Assembly (NCBI GenBank): GCA_014860395.1
Contig: JACZJU010000050.1
Span: forward strand, 1-52,255
Length of the DNA: 52,255 nt
Source: Burkholderiales bacterium
Lineage (GTDB): Bacteria; Pseudomonadota; Gammaproteobacteria; Burkholderiales; SG8-39
Direction of reading: 5' to 3'
The notes under the pieces are model-generated. The model was given only the letters and a program-made list of their open reading frames with translations. It searched no databases and was not told the origin of the DNA. Position 1 is the first letter of the stretch; each line of letters starts with the position of its first letter. The position numbers were made by a program, and so were the translations under genes. This document shows, one piece after another, positions 41,836 to 49,666 of this stretch.

Positions 41836-43707
41836 TTGAAGCCGACAGATATTGGCGCCCCAGATTACTTCCACAAAGTCGTAGATTGTCAATGGGCCTG
41901 CCCCTCCCATACCCCGGTCCCAGAATACATCCGCTTGATCGCCGCAGGCCGCTATGACGACGCCTACATGGTCAACTGGAATTCGAACGTTTTTCCCGGC
42001 ATTCTGGGACGCACCTGCGACCGTCCGTGCGAGCCCGCCTGCCGCCGCAGTCGCGTCGAGGATGCGCCGCCCGAAGGGGCGATCGGCGCAGCGCTGGGTG
42101 CCACGCGGGAACCGGTCGCGATCTGCCGCCTGAAACGCGTCGCTGCCGACAATAAGGTCGACATCCGCGCGCGCCTGCCGCTCGCGCCGAAGAAGAAGAA
42201 CGGCAAGCGCATCGCCTGCGTCGGCGCCGGCCCGGCCTCGCTCACCGTGGCGCGCGATCTGGTGCCGCATGGCTATCACGTCGTGGTTTACGATGGCGAT
42301 ATGAAGGCCGGCGGCATGATGCGCACCCAGATTCCAAAATTCCGCCTGCCCGAAGAAGTGATAGACGAGGAGGTCGGCTACATCCTCGGCCTCGGCGTCG
42401 AGTTTCGCGCCGGCAAGCGTGTGGACAGCATGAAAGCCCTGCTCGCCGAGGACTACGACGCGATTTTCGTCGGCTCGGGCGCGCCGCGCGGCCGCGACCT
42501 AGACGTTCCGGGTCGCAAGGAGGCGGCCAAGCATATCCACATCGGCATCGACTGGCTCTCCAGCGTTTCTTTCGGGCATGTCACCAAAGTCTCCAAGCGC
42601 GTGATCGTGCTCGGCGGCGGCAACACCGCCATGGACTGCTGCCGCACGAGCAAGCGCCTGGGCGGCGAGGACGTGAAGGTGATCGTGCGCTCGGGCTTCG
42701 ACGAGATGAAGGCCTCGCCGTGGGAGAAGGAAGACGCCATGCACGAGGGCATTCCCATCCTCAACTACCTCGTGCCCAAGGAATTCACCCACGCGAAGGG
42801 CAAGCTCACCGGCGTCACTTTCGAGAAAGTCGCGGCGCAGTACGACGCAGATGGGCCGAATCAGGGCCGGCGCCGGCTGGTGCCCACGGGCGAACCCGAC
42901 CAGCATTACGCCTGCGACGAGGTGCTCGTCGCCGTCGGCCAGGAGAATGCTTTCCCCTGGATCGAGAAAGATTGCGGCATCGCCTTCGACGAATGGGGCA
43001 TGCCGGTGGTGGACAAGGTCACCCTGCAATCCTCGCTGCCGCGCGTGTATTTCGGCGGCGACGCCGCGTTCGGCCCGAAAAACATCATTTGGGCCGTCGC
43101 CCACGGCCACGAGGCAGCGGTGTCGATCGACAAGTTTTGCCAGGGCGAGGACGTGACCCAGCGCCCGCCGCCGATGGTGCACCTGATGTCGCAGAAGATG
43201 GGCATCCACGAGTGGAGCTACGACAACGAGATCGCGCTCGACCGGCGCTACAAAGTGCCCTGGCGCGATCCGAGCCAGACGCTTAAGAACATCAAGGTCG
43301 AGGTCGAACTCGGGTTCGACCGCGCCACCGCGTTCAAGGAGGCCGAGCGCTGCCTCAACTGCGACGTGCAAACCGTGTTCATCAACACCAAGTGCATCGA
43401 GTGCGATGCCTGCGTCGACATCTGTCCGATGGACTGCATCAGCTTCACCATCAACGGCGAGGAGCCGGACCTGCGTACGCGGCTCACCGCGCCGGCGAAC
43501 AACCTGACGCAGGATCTGTACGTTTCGTCCACGCTCAAGACCGGGCGCATCATGGCCAAGGACGAGGACGTGTGCCTGCACTGCGGCCTGTGCGCCGAGC
43601 GCTGTCCCACCGGCGCCTGGGACATGCAGAAATTCCTGCTCGATATGACGCACGCCGGCCCCGGCTGCCGCAGCCGCGCGCCGAAGAAGGAACCTGAACT
43701 GGTATGA
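41836..43707 (+). CDS. korC: KorC, FAD/NADP/Fe-S subunit of 2-oxoglutarate:acceptor oxidoreductase (GltD-like)
   Basis: 623 residues. N-terminal GltD-like Fe-S region (DCQWACPSHTPVPEYI, GRTCDRPCEPACRR), FAD site IACVGAGPASLTVARDL, pyridine-nucleotide site VIVLGGGNTAMDCCR, and a C-terminal two-cluster ferredoxin domain (CIECDACVDICPMDC, CLHCGLCAERCPTGAW). Proteins of this type link 2-oxoacid oxidation to NADP in denitrifying betaproteobacteria such as Thauera/Azoarcus (KorABC). Start is TTG at 41836, directly after a TGA, with AAGGAG upstream. Overlaps korA by ATGA. Confidence 0.85.
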   Translation: MKPTDIGAPDYFHKVVDCQWACPSHTPVPEYIRLIAAGRYDDAYMVNWNSNVFPGILGRTCDRPCEPACRRSRVEDAPPEGAIGAALGATREPVAICRLKRVAADNKVDIRARLPLAPKKKNGKRIACVGAGPASLTVARDLVPHGYHVVVYDGDMKAGGMMRTQIPKFRLPEEVIDEEVGYILGLGVEFRAGKRVDSMKALLAEDYDAIFVGSGAPRGRDLDVPGRKEAAKHIHIGIDWLSSVSFGHVTKVSKRVIVLGGGNTAMDCCRTSKRLGGEDVKVIVRSGFDEMKASPWEKEDAMHEGIPILNYLVPKEFTHAKGKLTGVTFEKVAAQYDADGPNQGRRRLVPTGEPDQHYACDEVLVAVGQENAFPWIEKDCGIAFDEWGMPVVDKVTLQSSLPRVYFGGDAAFGPKNIIWAVAHGHEAAVSIDKFCQGEDVTQRPPPMVHLMSQKMGIHEWSYDNEIALDRRYKVPWRDPSQTLKNIKVEVELGFDRATAFKEAERCLNCDVQTVFINTKCIECDACVDICPMDCISFTINGEEPDLRTRLTAPANNLTQDLYVSSTLKTGRIMAKDEDVCLHCGLCAERCPTGAWDMQKFLLDMTHAGPGCRSRAPKKEPELV

Positions 43708-45551
43708 GCACCAAGCGCATCGAGAGCATCAACGATTTCGTTGTCAAGTTCGCCAACGTCAACGGCTCGGGCTCGGCCTCGGCCAACGAACTGTTCGCCC
43801 GCGCCATCCTCAGGATGGGCGTGCCGGTGAGCCCGCGCAACATTTTCCCCTCCAACATCCAGGGCCTGCCCTCCTGGTACGAGGTGCGGGTGACGGAGAA
43901 GGGCTGGCTCGGCCGCCGCGGCGGCGTGGACCTGATGGTGGCGATGAATCCGCAGACCTGGAACCAGGACCTGGCCGAGATCGAGCCCGGCGGCTATCTG
44001 TTCTACGACAGCACCCGGCCGCTGCCGCAGTCGAAGTTCCGCGACGACATCAACGTCCTCGGCATGCCGCTCACCGACATCTGCAACGCCACCTACGACG
44101 ACTCGCGCCAGCGGCAGCTGTTCAAGAACATCATCTACGTCGGCGCGCTCGCCGCGCTGCTCGACATCGACGCCGGCGCGATCGCCGAGCTGATCGGCGA
44201 GCAGTACAAGGGCAAGGAAAAGCTCCTGAAGCCCAACCTCAACGCGATGCAGATGGGGCTCGACTATGCGCTCGCCCATCTGAAGTGCCCGATCGGCCTG
44301 CGCGTCAAGAAGTCCAACGCCGTCGGCAAGAAGATTTTCATGGAAGGCAACAGCGCCGCGGCGCTGGGTGCGGTGTACGGCGGCGCCACGGTGTGCGCCT
44401 GGTACCCGATCACGCCTTCGTCCTCGGTCGCCGAGGCGTTCGAGCGCTACTGCAAGCGCCTGCGCGTGGACCCCGTGACCGGCAAGAACAAGTTCGCCAT
44501 CGTGCAGGCCGAGGACGAGCTCGCCTCGGTCGGCATGGTCACCGGCGCCGGCTGGAACGGCGCGCGCGCCTTCACCGCCACTTCCGGCCCGGGCATTTCG
44601 CTGATGAGCGAATTCATCGGGCTCGCCTACTTCGCCGAGATACCGGTGACCATCATCGACGTGCAGCGCGGCGGCCCGTCCACCGGCATGCCCACGCGCA
44701 CGCAGCAGTCGGACATCCTCTCCGCCGCCTACGCATCGCACGGCGACACCAAGCACGTGCTGCTGTTTCCGGAAGACCCCAAAGAGTGCTTCGAGCTTAC
44801 CGCGCAGGCGCTCGATCTCGCCGACCGCCTGCAGACGCCGGTGTTCGTCATGACCGACCTCGATATCGGCATGAATACGCGCCTGTGCGAGCCGCTCGAG
44901 TGGGACGACGCGCGGATATACGATCGCGGCAAGGTCATGAGCGCGGAAGAGCTGCAGGCGGGCAAGGACTTCGGGCGCTATCTGGATGTGGACGGAGACG
45001 GCATCGCCTATCGCACCTACCCCGGCACCCACCCCACGCGCGGCGCCTATTTCACCCGCGGCACGACCAAGGACCGCTACGCGCGCTATTCCGAGGCGGG
45101 ACCGGACTACGTCGACAACATGCAGCGGTTGCTGAAAAAATTCGAGACGGCGAAGACGCTGGTGCCCAAGCCCGTGCTCAGCGCCGCGCAGCATCCGGCG
45201 CGCTTCGGCGTGATCTATTTCGGCTCCACCAGCCCGGCGATGGCCGAGGCGCTCGATGCGCTCGCGGCGCAGGGCATCTACGTCAACGCCCTGCGCGTGC
45301 GCGCGTTCCCGTTCCAGGACGAGATCGCCGACTTCGTCGCCGCGCACTCCAAGGTGTTCGTGGTCGAGCAGAACCGCGACGCGCAGCTGAAGACGCTGCT
45401 GGTGAACGAAGCCCACATCAACCCGGCCAGCCTGATCTCGGTGCTGCATTACGACGGCACCCCGATCACCGCGCGCTTCATCGTCCGCGAAATCGCCGCC
45501 GTCACCGCGGCGCTGAACGTGCGTCCGCTGCACAAACCGAAGGCCGCCTAG
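43704..45551 (+). CDS. korA: KorA, fused gamma-alpha subunit of 2-oxoacid:acceptor oxidoreductase
   Basis: 615 residues: N-terminal gamma domain (FANVNGSGSASANELFARAILRMG) and alpha domain (GNSAAALGAVYGGATVCAWYPITPSSSVAEAFE, with YPITPSS for CoA/substrate), then the domain II/VI region (STGMPTRTQQSDIL). Oxidises 2-oxoglutarate (or a related 2-oxoacid) to the acyl-CoA with KorB. ATGA overlap with korC; korB starts 2 bp after. Confidence 0.92.
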   Translation: MSTKRIESINDFVVKFANVNGSGSASANELFARAILRMGVPVSPRNIFPSNIQGLPSWYEVRVTEKGWLGRRGGVDLMVAMNPQTWNQDLAEIEPGGYLFYDSTRPLPQSKFRDDINVLGMPLTDICNATYDDSRQRQLFKNIIYVGALAALLDIDAGAIAELIGEQYKGKEKLLKPNLNAMQMGLDYALAHLKCPIGLRVKKSNAVGKKIFMEGNSAAALGAVYGGATVCAWYPITPSSSVAEAFERYCKRLRVDPVTGKNKFAIVQAEDELASVGMVTGAGWNGARAFTATSGPGISLMSEFIGLAYFAEIPVTIIDVQRGGPSTGMPTRTQQSDILSAAYASHGDTKHVLLFPEDPKECFELTAQALDLADRLQTPVFVMTDLDIGMNTRLCEPLEWDDARIYDRGKVMSAEELQAGKDFGRYLDVDGDGIAYRTYPGTHPTRGAYFTRGTTKDRYARYSEAGPDYVDNMQRLLKKFETAKTLVPKPVLSAAQHPARFGVIYFGSTSPAMAEALDALAAQGIYVNALRVRAFPFQDEIADFVAAHSKVFVVEQNRDAQLKTLLVNEAHINPASLISVLHYDGTPITARFIVREIAAVTAALNVRPLHKPKAA

Positions 45552-45553
45552 TC

Positions 45554-46609
45554 ATGACTTATCTGACCAAACCGAAGCTGCACCACCCGACGCTGCAGAA
45601 GAACAAGGTCGGCTACACTCGCCGCGACTACGAGGGCAAGATCTCGACGCTGTGCGCCGGGTGCGGCCACGACTCGATTTCCGCCTCCATCATCCAGGCC
45701 TGCTGGGAGCTCGACATCCAGCCGCACCGCGTGGCCAAGCTCTCCGGCATCGGCTGCAGTTCGAAAACGCCCGACTATTTCCTCGGCAGCTCGCACGGCT
45801 TCAACAGCGTGCACGGCAGAATGCCTTCGGTGCTGACCGGCGCCAACCTCGCCAACCGCGAGCTGATCTACCTGGGCGTCTCCGGCGACGGCGATTCGGC
45901 CTCGATCGGCATAGGCCAGTTCGCGCACATCATGCGCCGCGGCGTCAATCTGACCTACATCCTCGAGAACAACGGCGTCTACGGCCTGACCAAGGGCCAG
46001 TTTTCCGCCACCGCCGACGCCGGTTCGAAATCCAAGCGCGGCGTTATCAACCGCGACGCGCCGGTGGACACCGTGTCGCTCGCGCTGCAACTGGGCGCCA
46101 CCTACGTCGCGCGCAGTTTCTCCGGCGACAAGAAACAGCTGGTGCCGCTGATCAAGGGCGCGATCGCGCACCAGGGCGCGGCCTTCATCGACATCGTCAG
46201 CCCCTGCGTCGCGTTCAACAACCACGAGGGCAGCACCAAGAGCTACGACTACGTGCGCGAGCACAACGAGAGCGTCAACCGGCTCGACTTCTGGCCGACG
46301 CGCGAGGCGATCAATGTCGACTACCAGGAAGGCGCGGTGATCGACGTGCCGCAGCACGACGGCTCGGTTTTGAGATTGCGGAAAACCCATCCCGAGTACG
46401 ACCCGCTCGACCGCGTCAAGGCGCTCAACTACATCGCCGAGCACCAGGCCAAGGGCGAACTCGTCACCGGGCTTTTGTACATCCATCCCGAAGCGGACGA
46501 CCTGCACGCCCACCTCAACACCGTCGACACGCCGTTCAACAAGCTCGGCGTGAAAGACCTGTGCCCGGGGGCGGGAGCGCTGGAGAAGCTGAACGCATCA
46601 TTGCGCTAG
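45554..46609 (+). CDS. korB: KorB, thiamine-diphosphate subunit of 2-oxoacid:acceptor oxidoreductase
   Basis: 351 residues with LCAGCGHDSISASIIQA, GIGCSSKTPDYF, the ThDP motif GVSGDGDSASIGIGQFAHIMRRGVNLTYILENNG and a downstream cysteine (SPCVAFNNHEG). The cysteines likely bind one Fe-S cluster. Start ATG 45554; the long upstream frame is a shadow of korA. With korC and korA it completes an NADP-linked 2-oxoglutarate oxidoreductase; 2-oxoglutarate is the best but unproven substrate. Confidence 0.92.
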   Translation: MTYLTKPKLHHPTLQKNKVGYTRRDYEGKISTLCAGCGHDSISASIIQACWELDIQPHRVAKLSGIGCSSKTPDYFLGSSHGFNSVHGRMPSVLTGANLANRELIYLGVSGDGDSASIGIGQFAHIMRRGVNLTYILENNGVYGLTKGQFSATADAGSKSKRGVINRDAPVDTVSLALQLGATYVARSFSGDKKQLVPLIKGAIAHQGAAFIDIVSPCVAFNNHEGSTKSYDYVREHNESVNRLDFWPTREAINVDYQEGAVIDVPQHDGSVLRLRKTHPEYDPLDRVKALNYIAEHQAKGELVTGLLYIHPEADDLHAHLNTVDTPFNKLGVKDLCPGAGALEKLNASLR

Positions 46610-46884
46610 GTTCAGCGCATGGGGGCATCGGCTGGTGCCCGGCTGTTTGCGGGGCAGAAGACTTCCATCACGATCGAAGCGCAGGTCTGCATTGCGCTCG
46701 AAGCGGTCATCGCGCAGTTCGCTCAGCAATCGGCCGCACCCGACCCTAAGCGGTCGCTTAGACGAAAGCATGTCAGGCTGGCCAAGTTGGGGCCGAGTGA
46801 CCTAGAACGCGCCGTGGTCGATTGTTCTCTTTCCTGCCGCGAGAACATGCCGTCGAATCAATTTGGCATCGACTCCATAAATGG

Positions 46885-47133
46885 TCAAAAGATAGCCCAG
46901 AGAAGAATCCCTGCGCATAATGCGGTGAGAAGTATCTTCAGTCCTAGCGGAATTGAAGGTCGCAGATAGCTGACCTCGCTCTCGGCAAAGACCTGCCCGC
47001 ATTGCGGGCAACGCACTTGCGTGGCCATATCGCGCACGGCCGGTGCGGGCATAAGTGTCGATAGAGCTGTCTTTGCAAAATTATCATTCGAAGAGAAATG
47101 TGCGCCGCATTTTGGGCATTCTTGGTTCGCCAT
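46885..47133 (-). CDS. Small zinc-ribbon membrane protein
   Basis: 82 residues: two zinc-type knuckles, CPKCGAHF near the N-terminus and CPQCGQVF in the middle, and a C-terminal membrane helix (LGLKILLTALCAGILLWAIF). The ATG at 47133 has a strong ribosome site (GGAGGGTAT). An overlapping plus-strand frame at 46619-46969 has no such support. The 46610-46884 gap on its downstream side shows no gene. Confidence 0.65.
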   Translation of the reverse strand: MANQECPKCGAHFSSNDNFAKTALSTLMPAPAVRDMATQVRCPQCGQVFAESEVSYLRPSIPLGLKILLTALCAGILLWAIF

Positions 47134-47495
47134 ATACCCTCCGCGCTAGGAGACCGAAGTGCAATTATTCTCGCACTTTTCTGTCGCAGAACCTATCGGT
47201 AAGGGGTCACAGGGCGATGACCGCTCATGGCCGGGTTCTGCCCGTCGATGTGGCGATGTCGCCGTAACTTCTACGACCGCTTTCGATCTGGTGCCGGCCG
47301 ATGGCCAGTGGCAATACGAAGTAGTATCGGTTCAGCGTTCAGTTGTGCTTTCACAAGGCTCATCACTCACTTCGCCATCCACCCCATCCCCTTGACGTGC
47401 AGGCTCTGTATGTAGAGCCGGTCGCGCGTTTCGGTGACGGCAGTGGTCTCTGGATAGGCGCCGGTCTGGATTTTTCAGATGCGATTTTGCTCATG
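47134..47495. other. Intergenic region with a degraded gene remnant
   Basis: 362 bp between the zinc-ribbon gene and the ppk2 stop. No intact gene; frames on the plus strand lack ribosome sites. A short stretch of plausible coding sequence at 47367-47474 is listed separately. Confidence 0.5.
47367..47474 (-). pseudogene. Possible C-terminal remnant of a beta-propeller (SMP-30/strictosidine-synthase-like) gene
   Basis: A stop-bounded frame of about 35 codons reads QTGAYPETTAVTETRDRLYI then QSLHVKGMGWMAK before a TGA. The pattern (tyrosine-pro, T-x-V-T-E, LYI-SLH, final hydrophobic-Met) looks like the last blade of SMP-30 or strictosidine-synthase proteins. It has no start codon and is preceded by an in-frame TGA at 47475. 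The similarity is by eye only. Confidence 0.3.
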
Positions 47496-48383
47496 CTAAT
47501 AAACCGTCGGAACAAAGCGCTGGCTCGATAGCTTCGGCCGCTGGTAGCCGATGTCGGCCTGCCGCGGCGGCACTTCGATTTCCACCGGAATCATGTTTTC
47601 GTAGGGAACCTGCCGCAGTAAATGCGCGATGCAATTAAGGCGCGCGCGCTTCTTATTGTCGGCATTGACGACGTACCAGGGACTCACTTTGAGATCGGTC
47701 GCCGCGAACATGTCGTCCTTGGCCTTGGAATACTCGATCCAGTGCTTGCGCGACTCCATGTCCATCGGGCTCAGTTTCCAGCGCTTGGTGGGGTTGCGTA
47801 TGCGGTCCTGGAAGCGCCGCTCCTGTTCCTCGTCGTTCACCGAGAACCAGTACTTGATGAGGATGATGCCGGAACGAATAAGCATTTCCTCGAACAAGGG
47901 ACACGCCCGCAGAAACTCTGTGTATTCATCGTCGGTGCAAAAGCCCATGACGTGTTCCACGCCGGCGCGGTTGTACCAACTGCGGTCGAAGAGCACGATC
48001 TCGCCCGCGGCGGGCAGGTGCGCAGCGTAGCGCTGGAAATACCACTGGCTGCGTTCGCGTTCGGTCGGCGTGGCCAGCGCGACGATGCGGCACACCCTGG
48101 GATTCAGACTCTCTGCGATGCGCTTGATGACCCCGCCCTTGCCGGCGGCATCGCGGCCTTCGAAGATCACGGCGACTTTTACCCCGCGCAGGCGCACCCA
48201 CTCCTGCAACTTGATCAGTTCGACCTGCAGGTGGGCAAGCTCTTCGACGTACTTGTATTTCTTCGGCGGTTTGCGCGGCTTGGGACGGCCTGCCAGGTGC
48301 CAATACTGCTCGATCGCGGCGACTTCCTTCGCGTCGGCCAGGACCTCGCCTTTGGGTTTCGCGTATCTTTTTTGCTTCCGCAT
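47496..48383 (-). CDS. ppk2: Polyphosphate kinase 2
   Basis: 295 residues, single-domain PPK2 (class I size): Walker A EGRDAAGKGG (75-84), VFDRSWYNRAG-type Walker B/lid (FDRSWYNRAGVEHVMGF), and a C-terminal NADNKKRARLNCIAHLL. Transfers phosphate between polyphosphate and nucleoside diphosphates. ATG at 48383 has AAGGAG upstream. It fits the neighbouring stress genes but is separated from them by korCAB. Confidence 0.93.
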   Translation of the reverse strand: MRKQKRYAKPKGEVLADAKEVAAIEQYWHLAGRPKPRKPPKKYKYVEELAHLQVELIKLQEWVRLRGVKVAVIFEGRDAAGKGGVIKRIAESLNPRVCRIVALATPTERERSQWYFQRYAAHLPAAGEIVLFDRSWYNRAGVEHVMGFCTDDEYTEFLRACPLFEEMLIRSGIILIKYWFSVNDEEQERRFQDRIRNPTKRWKLSPMDMESRKHWIEYSKAKDDMFAATDLKVSPWYVVNADNKKRARLNCIAHLLRQVPYENMIPVEIEVPPRQADIGYQRPKLSSQRFVPTVY

Positions 48384-48731
48384 TTTTTCTCCTTCGAAAC
48401 GCGCCATCTCGCGATGAAGAATACAGCCCCGCCGCCGTCATCGAAGGATGGGAACTTCAATCCGCACGATCGTCGGCGCCAGGACTGGCTGGTCGCCGAA
48501 ATATAGCCTTTGGGTTAGCAGGTTGGGTCGATGCGGGCGGCGGGGGCTTGCTGGAAACGATGGTTTCTACAGGACAAAGCCGGCTCGGACACGCAGCGCT
48601 TGCGCTACCACATCAGCGATTTTGCGGCGCCGTCCACGGGCGCTTCGGCTATCCTCGGCCGCCGCGCGACTCCGGGCCGCGAATCTTCGACGCGATCGCC
48701 GCGCTTTGCGGCGCGCGTACTTCGCCCATGT
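48384..48731. other. Gene-free stretch upstream of ppk2
   Basis: 348 bp. A 30-codon plus-strand frame at 48414-48506 ends QDWLVAEI but has no ribosome site. Nothing else supportable is seen; ppk2 promoter elements should be here. Confidence 0.45.
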
Positions 48732-48809
48732 TCAGGGCTGTTGCCCGCGGACAGCGTGCCAGAACTGCGACTCCTTGCGTACCGCTTCCCACCATTGCTC
48801 AGGGGTCAT
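48732..48809 (-). CDS. 25-codon ORF behind dispersed leader copy F
   Basis: ATG at 48809 with a canonical ribosome site (CCAAGGAGATCGCC) and a 25-residue product, MTPEQWWEAVRKESQFWHAV plus RGQQP. It is rich in Trp, amphipathic, and ends at TGA 48732. Its leader is copy F of the dispersed hairpin element. It may be a real micro-protein, a leader peptide, or the surviving start of a deleted gene. Confidence 0.4.
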   Translation of the reverse strand: MTPEQWWEAVRKESQFWHAVRGQQP

Positions 48810-48844
48810 GGCGATCTCCTTGGAAAATCTGCAACAATGCCAGG

Positions 48845-48906
48845 GGATTGCCTTCCCCCCATGCTTTCCTTAGTCCGGGGCCGGTTCGGTGATTCCGAAA
48901 CGGCCT
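48845..48906 (-). repeat. Dispersed two-hairpin leader, copy F
   Basis: Read on the minus strand: GGCCGTTTC/GAACCGGCC (one mismatch) around GGAATCACC at 48879-48905, then CGGACTAAGG, AGCATGGGGGGA and AATCCCC. The second hairpin is weaker than in other copies. The 25-codon ORF with its ribosome site starts 35 nt further on. Confidence 0.6.
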
Positions 48907-49082
48907 CTTGGCCATCCTTAAGTGCTTAATCGGCAGTCGATGTCCTTACTTTAGGGGAATCGAGCCTCGATTTAAGCGCGGGGAAGCGGGAGGATAGTCG
49001 CTCTTTTTGAATCAGGCGCTAAGCCGGACAAGCTGGAACCAAGCAAAGTGTCTCCGGCGGGGGAAAAGCCCTTATCCCACGA

Positions 49083-49108
49083 ACAAGGAGGGATGCATCC
49101 CCCCTTGT
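49083..49108 (+). terminator. Near-perfect 26-nt palindrome
   Basis: ACAAGG-A-GGGATGCATCCC-C-CCTTGT with a single A/C mismatch per side, about 100 bp beyond the tctB stop. It could form a strong hairpin and may stop transcription of tctCAB, although no T-run follows. Confidence 0.35.
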
Positions 49109-49207
49109 AGATCCCCCCGCGGATGCATGCTCGCGATTTATCGAAACCAGTGTCCTCAGTGCCCTTTCTGTCAATTCTTGACTGACAAGAGCCTAAAGTA
49201 GCAGGCG

Positions 49208-49666
49208 CTAGAGCAACAAACCCTCGGGCAGCGGCACCTGCAGCACTTGGTGGAAAACCCAGTATAGGCCGCCGAGCACCAGAGCGCCCACCACCGCGTA
49301 GATGACGGCCATGCGCGGCGTCCAGCGATCATAATTTGCAATTATCAGGAGCGCAGTATAGGCGGCGACGCTCGTCGTGAGGAATCCGACACGCCCGAGA
49401 AGAAACGCCCACGCGATCAGTACCACCATGACGGCGCCGCGGCGCCAGGGCGATCCAACCGGCATTGCCGCCGGGGCAGTAGGGCGCAGCAGCGCCATCG
49501 CGATGTAGGCCGCCGCGAACACGACCATCGCAACAGCCATCGTGCGCGGGAACACGGAGCCCAGGGGCGAAAAATCGCGCGCGCCCCAGAATGCAAGTAT
49601 GCCGACGATGATGAAGACCACCGAGCCGGCGATTCCGGGAATGTCGCGACGCGGGTTCTCATTCAT
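49208..49666 (-). CDS. tctB: TctB, small membrane subunit of the tripartite tricarboxylate transporter
   Basis: 152 residues with four hydrophobic helices (IAGSVVFIIVGILAFWGARDF, TMAVAMVVFAAAYIAMALL, GAVMVVLIAWAFLLGRVGFL, AVIYAVVGALVLGGLYWVF), typical of the poorly conserved TctB family. It overlaps tctA by 8 bp. Here it follows tctA, while tctC-tctB-tctA is the more common order. Confidence 0.88.
   Translation of the reverse strand: MNENPRRDIPGIAGSVVFIIVGILAFWGARDFSPLGSVFPRTMAVAMVVFAAAYIAMALLRPTAPAAMPVGSPWRRGAVMVVLIAWAFLLGRVGFLTTSVAAYTALLIIANYDRWTPRMAVIYAVVGALVLGGLYWVFHQVLQVPLPEGLLL

Larger units (their letters stand above)
48810..49207. other. Intergenic region between the micro-ORF and tctB
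   Basis: 398 bp without a convincing gene. It contains leader copy F (48845-48906) and a near-perfect palindrome (49083-49108). No clear terminator for tctB apart from that palindrome. Confidence 0.5.

Noticed and set aside
46619..46969. 116-codon plus-strand frame after korB
   Set aside because: It overlaps the better supported zinc-ribbon gene on the other strand, and its product resembles no protein.
48414..48506. 30-codon plus-strand frame ending QDWLVAEI
   Set aside because: No ribosome site, and it lies at the ppk2 5' end; too short to support.
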